From Glycine soja (taxonomy: Eukaryota; Streptophyta; Magnoliopsida; Fabales; Fabaceae): DNA of 64,000 bases. The translations under genes and the position numbers were made by a program. The notes under the pieces are model-generated. The model was given only the letters and a program-made list of their open reading frames with translations, made no database searches and was not told the DNA's origin. The stretch is from assembly GCF_004193775.1 (NCBI RefSeq), contig NC_041002.1, positions 42,449,819 to 42,513,818 of the forward strand, written 5' to 3'. Shown here in pieces: positions 45,290 through 56,377 of this stretch. Positions within the stretch are counted from its first letter, which is position 1; the number at the start of each line of letters is the position of its first letter.

Positions 45290-46599
45290 TTTTACCTACA
45301 CCAACAATCGTAGGTATAAGGCTTTTGAGGTTATACCTACACCAACTAATTATAGGCATAGATTTTGTGAAATTTTATCTACATCACGTAGTTGTAGGTA
45401 TAAGTTTTTTAAAATTTTGCCTACACTGTGCTTCTGTAGGTAGTAATTCTTTTGAGTTTTATCTACACTAATCACTCATAGGCCCAAGTTTTTTGGAGTT
45501 TTACCTACATAACATAGTTGTAGGTAGAAGTATTTTTTTAATTTTAATGAATTTGCCTACACCAAATAATGGTTGGTATAAGTGGTTGAGTTTTAGCTAC
45601 ATTAGTTAGTTGTAGGTAAAAGTATTTTTGAGATTTACCTACACTAGTGTATGTCTGTAGCAAAAAAACGTCTGTAGGCATAGGTTATTTTTCTTGTAGT
45701 GTGTGTTTAAAAAACTATTGAAATTTATATTTACGGCTTGGAATCATACCTTGTTTTTTGGAGCACCCAGCTAATTTTGGAAAGAATAAAGTAAATAACA
45801 CCTTGTATAGTATCCAGAGGAGCAAAAGTTAGAGAGTTCATATAAATATAAAATCAAATAATTGTTTTTTGTTGAAATTAGAGGTAACACAGAGAAAAGG
45901 GGTATACTGTATCTTTGAGAGTGCGTAGTGTATTCTAATCAGTTTACTTTACTTTATAGGTGTGAACTAATGTCTTTTCCTCCTTCGCAAATAAGGTAAA
46001 TAAATTTTTTGACAGTTTTCACTACTAGAAAAGCACTTTTCTATAATGGTTATTTCGTACATTCTACGTCGGTTATTAATCATCGTCGTAAATAATGTCA
46101 TAAAAAGTCTTTACTTTCTACAAAGGTTTCCTAAAAAACCTTCTTAGAAAAAGGTATCATTTAAAGATGATTTTTAACAAAAAACCGTCTTAGAATGATA
46201 CCTAAGATGGTTCTTAGTTAAAAATTGTCTTAGAAGGGTAGATTTTCTAAGACGATTTTTCAAAGAATCGTCTTAGAGTTTATTTTTTTGAAAAAAATAT
46301 ATATTGAGAAAACCGTCTTAGAATGTGAACATTTTAAGATGCTTATTCAAAGAACCGTCTTAGAATGTATTTTTTTAAAAAAAAAATTAAAATAAGTTAA
46401 GGATTCTAAGATAATTTTTCCAAAAATCCGTCTTAGAAAGCAGTCATAGAATACATCAAAGAACCTTCTTAGAATGTATTTTTTTTTTTAAAATTAAAAT
46501 ATGTTAAGAATTCTAAGACGATTTTTTAAAGAATTGTCTTAGAATGTGTTTTTTTAAAATAAAAAATTTAAAAATAAAGAATAAAGCAATCACAAAATA

Positions 46600-49500
46600 A
46601 CACAAAATCAACTTTACAAAGTAATAATAGTAAACAAATAAACATTATTGCTACATGGAAACTATTGAAAATTTCTAACAATTCAACTTGCTTTAATTTC
46701 TAACAAATCCAAGGCTATGAATCAACCTTTGCTCAAATGATAATGAAGTATAAAGTACAGAGTTCAAACCTTCGTTCAAATACCACAATAGTAGCAGGTG
46801 CATGTATCGGATTCAATTGAATGTTAAAAATTTGGAGGAAAATAAGCAAATGAATCAACCTGGAATTAAAACCTTGGTGTCTTTTTTTTTTTATATCCTT
46901 TATAGATAATATAGTGATTATCTAAATTTTCATGAAAATCATATAAAAGCTAGTAGCCAGACAAAACATGAATGAAAGACACAACAATTGTTATGTACAA
47001 ATAGACTAAGGTCAATTATAAGTATCACATAAGAGGGAAATGTATATTTCTATGATTACTTCATATAATCGAAAAATAAGAGGACTCACCAAAGGAAACA
47101 TTCTTGAAATAGTGTGAGAAATAGGAAAGGGAAATAAGAAAGCAATATCATATTTTGTCAATTAGTTTGAGCCTACATTCCTTCCCTTTTCCCTTTTGTC
47201 ATAAAATTTCTTATCATCTTAATTTTTATTGCATAAAGCTCTTTAGCAATAAAAAATAGTAATAGCATGGAATAAGAAAATAAACTTGTAAAGCAATATA
47301 AGTCATTTTTTTTTTATATAAAAACATTTCAGTGAATAATGAGCTCAATCTCAGAAATGTAACCAAAATTTATTAAAAAAAAGTATTAAGAATACTTCTT
47401 GTATAATATATTTCCGGAAACTAGCATAATTAACATGGAAACCACAAGTCTTATATACCCATAAGCTGCTATAAATTTATTGACAGGATTATATTCTCTA
47501 AAAGAGTTAGTAGGGGCCTAAAGTTTATATCAAACACAAAGAAGACATCTACCCTGGCTTTTGAAATCTCTTCCTTAGATGGAACATAAAAACTCTAAAT
47601 CCTAATTCTTAAACTATAAGAGTGATGTTCCCTTGCCATTCTTGTCACCACTAATCTCAAAGTGCTTGCACCTCTGCACAACATAGACAAGAACTAACCA
47701 TTAGCCACACACCACATGGAACCAAAAAAGCATCCATTACTTTACATATACTAACCTTAATAGTGTGTTGGGAGCTCGAGACATGCTTGCAATAGATAAA
47801 TTATGTTATCTAAATTAATTGAGACTATATAACGTAACGATCAGTGAATAAATTAAACAGTGCAAAAAAATAGACATCGAATAAAAAAATAGTGATACAT
47901 TGTAGTTTTACTAATAAGCTGAGGTTTTGACCATTGACCCCAAATTTAGGTCCAATAAAAATGGCTTTAGAGAAAGAAAAATAATTTATATATATAGTTT
48001 GAAAGTGATAAGCAAATTAAATTTGTATATATAAAGGAAAAGTTTGAAAGTGATAAACAAATTAAATTTGAAAATGGTTAAATTTACAATGCCATGATAT
48101 GTTCACAATATCATTTTACAAGCCGTTCTTTGAGATCTCAGATTCTATACCCATATATATTTTCAGCTGCTAAAAATGTGACTTTAAAAGTTAGATATTT
48201 CCCACTCTCTACTTCCCGCTGTTAGGTTTATGTTTTCTTATTTATTTATGTATTTATTAGTTCAACTATTTAGTAATAAAAAATTAAAAAAAATTCAATG
48301 AAACCGTGTATAGTAAGCTTGAACTCATCAACTCCATCTTCATTTTGTACAATCCTATCTAAAGTTGAATTTGAAAAAATCATTTGTGACATGCCTGTCA
48401 ATCTCAATATCACATTGTAAAGCTTGGCCTTTATATAAATAGTTTACACTTATAGATTCAAGTAAAACATTTTTATTCTACTCAATAAAGGCTTCTTTTT
48501 ACTATTTTAAAAGGTGAAATATATTAGTTTTATGATTTGGCATCAAATAGTTCGTGACATTGTGAACCAAAAACTACATTAAGGAATGAGCTTAGACTTT
48601 GTTGTTGCTTGTAATTTATCTTGACACAGGTAAAGTTAGAGGAAAATTGTGAAGGGGTTTGGATGAGAAATTTTATTCGAGGGGGGAAAGTTCAAAATTT
48701 AAAGAGTTTTAAAAATTTGGGGAGGGAATGACCCCTGAGGCATCCAAAAGAGCCACCTTTTTCCCCGAGAGAAGCTCGATTTGTATATTTGTTTGGTTTT
48801 CCTTAAATTCTTTAAATTGTTGTGGATTTTTAAAAATAAAATGAAATTTTCAAATATAATTAGAGGTAAATTGCAAATTTGTCAGAAAATATTACTTGAA
48901 GAAATTTATTTTGCTGCTTAAAAAACTACAATGAACAAAAGGATGGTCCTTAGCGAGTCAAGTGTAATATTAGAATGAAGCCCGAATTCAAATTCAAACT
49001 AAAATAATGAGATCACGCCCTTGAGAAATAGCATGCTAAAAATGGAGAATAGGGGAAAGAAAGTGACCTTTTGAGTTTTCTAATAAAGGTAAAGGATGAG
49101 AACGAGCAAGAGGTGGAACATTGTCATCACCAGATTTTCTGAACAAGGACAAAGTATTAGCATTAAAATATTATGAACAACACATTTTAATTAGAGTTTT
49201 CCTTCTAACCAAGAAAAAGACTACAACTCATAATTTATTACACTGTTGTTGATATCATCTGTCTTCCAAAAGTGTGTAGTAGCATGCATGAAAAAATTAT
49301 ATAATTAAAGTTTTAAAAAAATCTTTACACTAAAATTTTTCAATAAGGAAACGGAGGAACCACCTGGATTGAAAACTTTCTTTAACTGAGAGATAGCAAT
49401 TCCAATAGCACAAGGTTGATTTATGAGTTTCCTTCTTTGTACCACCTTTATATGCCCTTACAATAAACTCTTCACTTCTTTTTCTGCAAGCAATGCCCCT

Positions 49501-49642
49501 CAATGTGATAAACATTTCTCAACAAGTACTTATAAAAAAATGAAGGAAAAACCAATTTTCTCAAATCACTCAACAAGTAATTACAAGAGCTGGAATTAGA
49601 GAATTAAAACTGTATTGCCCACTAAAAATATTGAAAGGATCA
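46600..49642. other. Interior of CACTA-like element 4, few recognisable parts
   Basis: Mostly AT-rich. Short protein-like minus-strand frames occur at about 47600-47680 (VQRCKHFEISGDKNGKG) and 49055-49140 (FRKSGDDNVPPLARSHPLPL). They may be further captured exons, but I could not assign them. Confidence 0.3.
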
Positions 49643-49735
49643 TCATAGGATTACTCTAGTATCTCCAGCTCCAGAGGCTACAAGCTCATCAGAAGTTTCT
49701 GGCATAAACTTAGTACAAAATATATTTGCAATATG
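49643..49735 (-). pseudogene. Captured exon: WD40/TPR protein (WDTC1-like)
   Basis: The minus-strand frame reads HIANIFCTKFMPETSDELVA then SGAGDTRVIL. It matches the WD-repeat segment HTANIFCTKFVPETSDELVVSGAGDAEVRLF of plant WDTC1/DCAF-type proteins, which are substrate receptors of DDB1-CUL4 ubiquitin ligases. A stop (TGA, complement of 49643-49645) ends it. It has the same sense as the other unassigned frames of this element. Confidence 0.65.
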
Positions 49736-49759
49736 TCATGTGTCAATTGAATGTAAAAG

Positions 49760-49908
49760 TGTGGGGTGGGCATAAATTTTTTTCTGCAGGGTCCGCGGGC
49801 CGGGAGCGGACCAATTTATTAGGTCCGTGTAAGAGTGTGAGGTGGGATGGTCCGGTCCGTTGCCAATACGGGCTTACGCGGACGTGCCAACCCGTTTCCC
49901 TACCCCTA
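49760..49908. mobile_element. Remnant of the same hAT family as 29349-30518
   Basis: The stretch GCGGACCAATTTATTAGGTC through CCAATACGGGCTTACGCGG to ...TTTCCCTACCCCTA matches the right end of the intact hAT copy. A TGGGGTGGGCATAAA at 49760 could be the left end of an internally deleted copy. No 8-bp duplication was found. Confidence 0.65.
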
Positions 49909-49909
49909 G

Positions 49910-50255
49910 ACTCAACGTCTTCTGCCTTTATGTTTCATAGGACTCAACGTCCTTTGTCTTTATGTTTTCATAGGATTCAATGTTCTCGCCTTTAAGTTTC
50001 ATAGGACTCAACATCCTCTGTCTTTATGTTTCATAGGACTCAACGTCCTTTGTCTTTATGTTTTCACAGGACTTAACGTCCTCGCCTTTAAGTTTCATAG
50101 GACTCAACGTCCTTTGTCTGTGTGTTTTCATAGTACTCAACATCCTTTGTCTTTATGTTTTTATAGGACTCAACGTCCATATAGGATTCAATGTTCTTTG
50201 TCTTTATGTTTCATAGAACTCAATGTCTTATATTTTTTTGTTTCATGAGACTCAT
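49910..50255 (+). repeat. Tandem repeat, about 32-bp unit, about ten copies
   Basis: Units of 31-33 bp of the form ACTCAACGTCCTTTGTCTTT followed by ATGTTTTCATAGG are repeated with small changes; one unit is shortened to 18 bp. Each unit has a small palindrome-like core AGGACTCAACGTCCT. The array sits upstream of the LTR at 50433. Confidence 0.9.
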
Positions 50256-50383
50256 TTCCCTGCCTTGTCTTTGAACTCAAGTTTCTTTATTTTGTTGGTA
50301 CACCAAATTCTTTTTTCCCAAAGATTCTTCGTTCTCATGTTGTGATCTTTCAAAGAATCATCTAAACATAATTAGTGTCTTTG

Positions 50384-50424
50384 TCTTTACTTATCTTTTA
50401 CTTTCAATAAAAGATAAGTAAAGA
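50384..50424. other. Perfect 17-bp inverted repeat before a polypurine tract
   Basis: The arms at 50384-50400 and 50408-50424 are exact reverse complements (arm TCTTTACTTATCTTTTA) with a 7-bp loop. The right arm runs into AAAGAGAGGCAG, a polypurine-like tract just before the LTR start at 50433. Confidence 0.85.
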
Positions 50425-50432
50425 GAGGCAGT

Positions 50433-52385
50433 TGTTAGATCCTAATTCTGTCCAGACCCCCAAAAAAGAGAAAAAAAAGAACAATAAAAAAAAGAAACGC
50501 AAAAAAACAAAAGAAAAGAAGGAACAAAAAAAACGAAAAAGGAACAGTAAAAAAAGAGAGAAAGAAAAGACAAAAAAGGAAGAACAATAAAGAAAAGAAA
50601 AAGTAAATAAAAGAGGAAAGCCTCTTCATTAATGGCACAGAGAGGGCATGGATCCCGAGGACGAAGACAAACCAATTACGTCGTGCCATTTAGCCACACT
50701 GTCAAAGAAGAGAAAGGGGTCACTAGGTAACCTCTCATTCCCTCATTCTCTCACGTTTCCCTCTCCTCCCTTCCTCTCCCCTTCTTCTCTTCCACATTCT
50801 TTCTTTCTTCTTTCTGTCTTTTCTTGATCTACTACTTCGTTCCGTCCTATCTCGATGGTGGGCACCTTGGCCACTGGCGAGGTTTATGTTGATTTAATTA
50901 CTATTTTAATTTTGTTGTTGCATTTCGGTTTGGGTTTTCACGAATTTTGACATCTCCTCTAGTTCTTCATTTTTTCGTTTGGGTCGCCACACCTCTTCTG
51001 CACTGCCGCTGCCATCCCCGTGGTGGCCTTGCATTGTTGGGGCATGCACCAGTGGCGCTTAGCAGGTGTGCCACCCTTTGTGGAGGCGCGCCACCCTCCT
51101 TGTTGGTTTCCCCTTTTTCCACACCATTTTGGGGATGAGGCAACCCTGTTGCTTAATTGCGGGTTGGGTCGGGTCGCCTAGACCCGGTTCTAACCCTAGT
51201 CCAAAACAAAAAAGTATTGTTGTTTACACCCCTTATTTAACACATGCCCCTTTTTTTATTTTGGGCCTAGCTTGTTTTACTGAAAAAATTGAGACTGCTA
51301 CTGGCACCCCCTTTTTAACACATTCCCCTTTTTCTTTATATGTTCGGCCTAGCCCGTTTTTGTGAAGTTTAAAATAAAATACAAACCGCTATTTACACTC
51401 CCTTTTCAACACATGCACCCTTTTCTCATTTTGGGCCTAGCCCATTTCTTTTATGTCTAAAATAAAATAAAGATGGTTATGTACACATTTTTTTAACATA
51501 TGCACCCTTTTCCATTTTGGGTCTAGCTCGTTTTTGTGAAATCTAAGATAAAATAAATACTGATAGTTATACTCTTTCCTTTATATATGCACCCTTGCCA
51601 CTTAGCCTGGTGACTAGGCCTGACATGTCAACACTCCGTCAGTGTTTTCTAAGTCAAAATCAACCCTTTGACTTTGACAACAGAAAAAAAAGTAAGAATA
51701 ATTATAAAAATTACTGGATAACTCTTTATTTTATTGTATTTCTTTATCGTCTCTGTTGTTTATTTTATTCTTTATTGCAATTTTCTTTTTATTATTGCAT
51801 TCTATTAATTTTTTTTTGCAAATCCACATTTGTATTTTTTAGTATAGGTTTACATTCCATGCACTCCATGCTGGGTCTCCGACTTGCTTGAATTCACAAA
51901 GTTTATCCCAGAACCAAAATCTTTCAAAAAAAAAATATAAATAAATAAATAAATAAAATCAACCCAACACAGAAGCTCTTTTTCTACAAATAACTATGTA
52001 AGCCTGATTTTTCTCATTGCACATGGGGATATGTAGGAGTAAGGACAAACCCCTTGTCGACCTAAAAAACTAAAAAAACATAAAATTTCTTCTTAAAAAT
52101 TGTTTTTTTTCTTAAATAAACAAAAATATAAAAAAATAATTCATGTTCTCAAGGGATGATAATAATTATAAAATTCCTTTATTTTTTAGCACACTTGATT
52201 AAAGGTGGTTGTCTTCATGACAAGCATGTGGAGTACTAATACTTTTCCCGTGCGTAAATGACTCTCAAGTTTTCCCGATGTTTTCCTTAAATAAACATTG
52301 GTGGCGACTCCCCAAGTTTTCCTTTTTTTGGAAAACTATTTATCTAATTTTATTTCGTCCTCCCGTCATGACCCATGTTGCGACA
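50433..52385 (+). mobile_element. 3' LTR of a Tat/Ogre-like gypsy element
   Basis: It runs TGTTAGATCC...GTTGCGACA over 1953 bp, preceded by tandem repeats and a purine tract and not followed by a primer-binding site, so it is a 3' LTR with a little 3' internal sequence. GGTGGCGACTCCCC near 52305 and the GCGACA end recall Tat/Ogre LTRs; that class is inferred. The LTR includes a pyrimidine-rich block at 50730-50830. No 5-bp target duplication was identified. Confidence 0.6.
51215..51600 (+). repeat. Diverged tandem repeat inside the LTR, about 80-100 bp unit
   Basis: Four to five units share TTTAACACATGCACCC-TTTT, ATTTTGGGCCTAGC-CGTTTT and TCTAAAATAAAATA, starting near 51220, 51300, 51390, 51480 and 51565. 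Confidence 0.75.
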
Positions 52386-52564
52386 AAAGAAAAATCTCGA
52401 TTCTTGCTCCTTCAAGTTCACAAATTCACATAGATAATAATAAATTAAATTAAATATATAAAAAAACAAAAACCTGGAATAAAAATTTAATTTTTCGTAA
52501 ACTAATGTACTTGTGAACAAGCCTTAATTTTCTTTTCATCGAACAAACTATAGTGTGAGTAAAA

Positions 52565-52690
52565 CAACCTCTCTGCTGAGGGAAGACATGACGATGTCGT
52601 CCACAAAACCTGGACCAAAAGATCTAGAACCGAACAGATCAACAATACCTAAAGACCGAAACACAGAATTCAACTGTCGATACATCCAAA
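52565..52690 (-). other. Possible captured exon, unrecognised
   Basis: The minus strand reads MYRQLNSVFRSLGIVDLFGS then FGPGFVDDIVMSSLSRE and ends at a GT donor-like site. It is preceded in reading direction by a pyrimidine-rich leader-like tract (52800-52980) next to the right end of CACTA-like element 4. The arrangement resembles the first-exon segments near other CACTA ends. The family is unknown. Confidence 0.3.
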
Positions 52691-53164
52691 ACTGCAAATT
52701 CATCAAAAATATGAATACACAAACACATCACAAACTAAAGAACTTTAAATTGAATGGAAAAATCACGTGGCAAGAGACAAAAATGAGAGGGGGCTAGGTA
52801 TTTTAAGAACAAGAAAGAAATAACGAGGATAGAGACAGAAGAAAAGATGGTATTTATGTGACAAATACAACTACAAAGAAAAGGAAGAAGAGGAGGAAGA
52901 AGGAGAACAAATAGGGAGAGGGAAAGAAGAGGAAACAAGAGTTAGAAGAGGAGAGAGACATTAAAAACACACTCCCTTCTAAGATAGTTTTTGTAAAAAC
53001 CGTTTTAGAATGTCATGGAATGGTAATTTCCAGGGCGGTTTTTGTAAAAGCGTCTTCGTTGAAAAACTTCATATTTACAAAATTGTCATCGCCTTACTTT
53101 TTAAGATGAGTTTTACAAAACCCTCATCGAATGTGCATCGTAAAAAACTATTTTTTTAGTATTG

Positions 53165-54173
53165 AAGATTAGTAGTGTGTACCAGTGATGAGGGTAAAAA
53201 GCAAGGAGAGAGTATCTTAGATATCTGAATCGTAACCACCTTAACCTGAAGTAGGTGGATAGGATTACGAATGCAAGGGAGGCAATCAGATAGAATATCA
53301 AATGAAGCCCGCGAGAGAGTAGAGGAAAGGAACAATAGGATGAGGTATCACTGCTCTATCCTTTTCATTCTGTTTTTCTTCTTTCACTATTCCTCTGCAC
53401 ACCTACCTCTTCAAAGTAGTGGTAGACAAAAAAGATCTACAGCAAAATATTCTATGTAGTCATGGCCTTGTGTTAACTTAATATGTGATTGAATTTAATT
53501 TCAGTTATAAGGGCAATGCTGGCATATATAATATAAAAATGATTCAGCTTTTTGCTGCCTTCCAGGAGCCAGAAGTAGAAATTTGTGCAACCATGAGGTC
53601 TACCTATTGATGAATGCATACAGGTTTGTAACATTCATCTATCTGGATGGAAGATTTGTAAGCTTAAAAATTTATTGGAAATATGTTACAGTTCCGTTAT
53701 ATACAATCTCATTTACCTTCTCTCAAATAATTATGTAAATGAAGGAAAAATTGATACCCAAAATGATTTATGGGACAAAATTTTGTCCATGATGTGTGCT
53801 CTGGCTCTGTAATGTTGATAGATGCCAGTGGTGCATCAAAGTGTCTAATTAATTTTGTTGAATTTGCTTGTAATGTTTCGTTTCTCATTACTAAATGATG
53901 TTTACCCGTAAGAGGGATTCCTATAAGTTTTGATATATCATACATATGTGCAGTGCATTTGTCTTCCTATTGTATTTATGTTGATATATCATACATATGT
54001 GCGGTGTGTTTGTCTTCCTATTGTATTTGTGTTGTTTGCTTCATGCTCATGAATCTATCTGTGACATTGTAGTATCATTATTATTCATAGTGTTTAAGCT
54101 GATAACCCTTGGTCTATAATACTCATGTACCTTGCAATGCTGTCAAACCTTTAGCGTGTCGGCATAAGCTTTA
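53165..54173. other. Mixed sequence, no confirmed gene
   Basis: It contains an exon-like stretch at about 53271-53345 (ISNEARERVEERNNRMRYH, plus strand) and a 78-codon minus-strand frame at 53709-53945 (SKLIGIPLTGKHHLVMRNET). Neither was assigned to a family. Confidence 0.3.
53930..54031 (+). repeat. Two tandem 51-bp units
   Basis: Units at 53930-53980 and 53981-54031 (starting TTGATATATCATACATATGT) differ at only a few positions. Confidence 0.95.
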
Positions 54174-55275
54174 CTATGTGTTTGGATGGAGAATTTAAAG
54201 ATTTCTAGGAAATTCAAATTCATAGCATTTTGATTGCCTTGATTTAAATTCCTTTCATTTTGTAAATATTTTGTTTGGATAAGGCAATTCAATTTCTTGT
54301 ATTTTAATTTCCTTGCTTGGACAAAGTAATTCATATCAATGAAATTCAAATTTTCATTTTTAAATATTTATTTAAAAATTAAAATTTCAATATTGAATGA
54401 AAATAAACATGAGTCATTTTTTAAATAGTTAAATATTCAAAATAAATTTAATGTTATAAAATATATAATAATAAATTTTTTAAATATTTAATAATTAAAT
54501 AATCAAAATAATTTTAATGCTAAACAATTTTGAATCTTATACAATATTCTTGTAGTAACACAAAAAAAAAACTTGGATTAAATAATACTGCAAAATTAAA
54601 AGATGAATGATATGTAATTCTTTATTCTTGTTAAAAAAAATTAATTACCTAGTCTTGCAATAATTTTAAAAAACATATTAAAATTAAATAATTATGTAAT
54701 TTAAGGACAATTATCTCGTACAAAATTTAAATGATATTAATTTCATTGTTCGTACGGGAAGAAAATTCAAATTGTTAATAATGCACCAACGCATAAACAC
54801 GAATCAACACAAGCATTACAAGGTCCTAATTAATCAAGTTCCAAACAAAGATCTTAAACAGGAATTACAAGGTCCAAATTAAAAAAAAAACAATGTTCTT
54901 CATTCCTTAATCTTCATTCATCATCAAGTGTAAAAGGTCGAGGAACCTGAATAATTAACATCCAATGCTGCCATTTAGGGGAGAAGAAACAAGATAATAT
55001 AAGTCACAAGAGGAAAGACAAATAACTATAGTGAAAATATGAGCTCAATTAGGCATAAAAAAGACACAAATTTATAATTTGGAAGTTGAAATGGGAAATG
55101 TAGACAAAAGGTTACTCACCAAGTTTCATTCTCCAAGATGTGTTAAAACATAATCTGTCTTTTGGTGAATTGGAAGGGCTTTCACAATAGCTAATTGCTT
55201 TAAATCGTCAATTAACCATTTAATAGCTTTAACCCATTATTGTCTATTAAGATCTAGTATCAAAGCTGTCTCACT

Positions 55276-56086
55276 TCATACTTCTTGAATATCTTCATCA
55301 TCAACTTTACCATCCCTTTTTTCTACCATTCGGTTAAAAGAGTTGGCCATTTTATCCAAAGAAGCTGCTATTCCTTCTTTTTCTCCCATCTTTCTCTTGT
55401 GAGGATGTGTGCCAGAAGAAGTCGAACCTTGTCTTTTTCCTTTTGTATTAGAGCTTGGTTCTTCTAAATCTATGGCAGTAGCACCTAATCCCATTAATTC
55501 CACTTCATTTGTTTCTCTACTCTTCGCTTTTTCAGCATCCACAACAGTTTCAGCTCCATGACCAATGACTCTATCTTTAGCACACAAATCCACTATATCA
55601 TCCCAGTTTTGAAGCACCTTGAATCGAAACGGTTTAGCTGATTTATGCAACTGAAAAAAAAGTCAAATCCAATCTACTTTAAATAAAAAATAGCAACATA
55701 TTAAAGAATACTTACAGTGCAATATTCATTCCAAGCATTTTCATTCTCAACTGTGATCATGTGCTTAGTGCCATCCCAATCAAATCCACTTTGGCCAAGG
55801 ATGTCACTTACAATACCATACCACGATGTCCATAATTTGATACGGTTTTTGACATTATTTGATGTGACATTAACATGAAGCTTGTAGACAACACTGCGAC
55901 TGCAGCATTCAATGCTGACCTTTTCCAACCTTCGTCACCCTTGTTGTCCAAATTCCTTTGATCTCTAAGTACATCAGTCAATACACGTTCCATTTCAAAA
56001 TTCCATGTAAAATAACTTCTTGTTTCCTCATTATTTTTTCCTAAAACTTTTCTTTTGTCCATCATTTTTTCATTAGATGACTCCAT
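55276..56086 (-). pseudogene. Harbinger Myb/SANT-like DNA-binding protein
   Basis: Exon 1 (55716-56086) begins MESSNEKMMDKRKVLGKNN and contains TWNFEMERVLTDVLRDQRN and GWKRSALNAAVAVLSTSF. One reading-frame step near 55876 is then needed to continue VNVTSNNVKNRIKLWTSWYG. It ends NENAWNEYCT at donor GTAAGT. Exon 2 (55276-55650) starts LHKSAKPFRFKVLQNWDDIV and ends in a charged tail. This is the Myb/SANT-like (trihelix-related) protein paired with the Harbinger transposase, thought to bring it to the nucleus and the DNA ends. A single missing base seems to be the only damage. Confidence 0.8.
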
Positions 56087-56377
56087 TGAAGTTAATGTCA
56101 CTTATTCAACCTGCACATAACAAATATTAGATATAACCTACTTTATTCATTTGACTAGTCCACTACACAATCATAGAAAATATTTCAAGCAAAGTTTTTA
56201 TGCAATAGCAAAGTACATAAAAGTCTATCTTCAATAGAAAAGTACAATAGTAACAAAGCACACAAAGTTTGTTTGCAATAGCAAATTACATTTAAAAAAG
56301 AACTATCCTTAAGCAAAGTTTCTCCTAACTTGATAGTTAGCAAACATATTCATAGCTAATGTATCTCGAAATCTTGT

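Larger units (their letters stand above)
36646..45701 (-). mobile_element. Complete CACTA (En/Spm) transposon, structurally autonomous type
   Basis: The left end is CACTACAAGGAAAATGACTT and the right end, read inward, is CACTACAAGAAAAATAACCT. The first 30 bp match at 26 positions, and all four differences are transitions. The 3-bp target duplication TGT is perfect (36643-36645 and 45702-45704). The subterminal regions (36660-36960 and 45290-45690) are arrays of CCTACAG/TGTAGGTA. Two transposase genes lie on the minus strand, as in En/Spm. It is 9056 bp long. Confidence 0.96.
46020..53164. mobile_element. CACTA-like element 4 (non-autonomous, decayed right end)
   Basis: The left end is CACTACTAGAAAAGC, followed by an array of CCGTCTTAGAATG-type subterminal repeats (46080-46560). 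The right end is AGTATTG after a T-tract, read inward CAATACTAAAAAAA, with one change from CACTACTAAAAA. It is preceded by GGCGGTTTTTGTAAAA and ACCGTTTTAGAATG units (52980-53120). No matching 3-bp duplication was seen (TTT against AAG), so the pairing of the ends is probable rather than proven. Confidence 0.65.

Noticed and set aside
49910..50255. CRISPR-like array
   Set aside because: Units are contiguous and similar throughout with no unique spacers, the context is a plant retrotransposon, and CRISPR is not expected in a nuclear plant genome.
50435..50689. Phe/Leu-rich minus-strand frames
   Set aside because: They are translations of a purine-rich tract (AAAGAA repeats) at the LTR start.
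53171..53177. AGTAGTG as an additional CACTA right end
   Set aside because: It is not preceded by the usual T-tract or subterminal repeats and has no partner left end.
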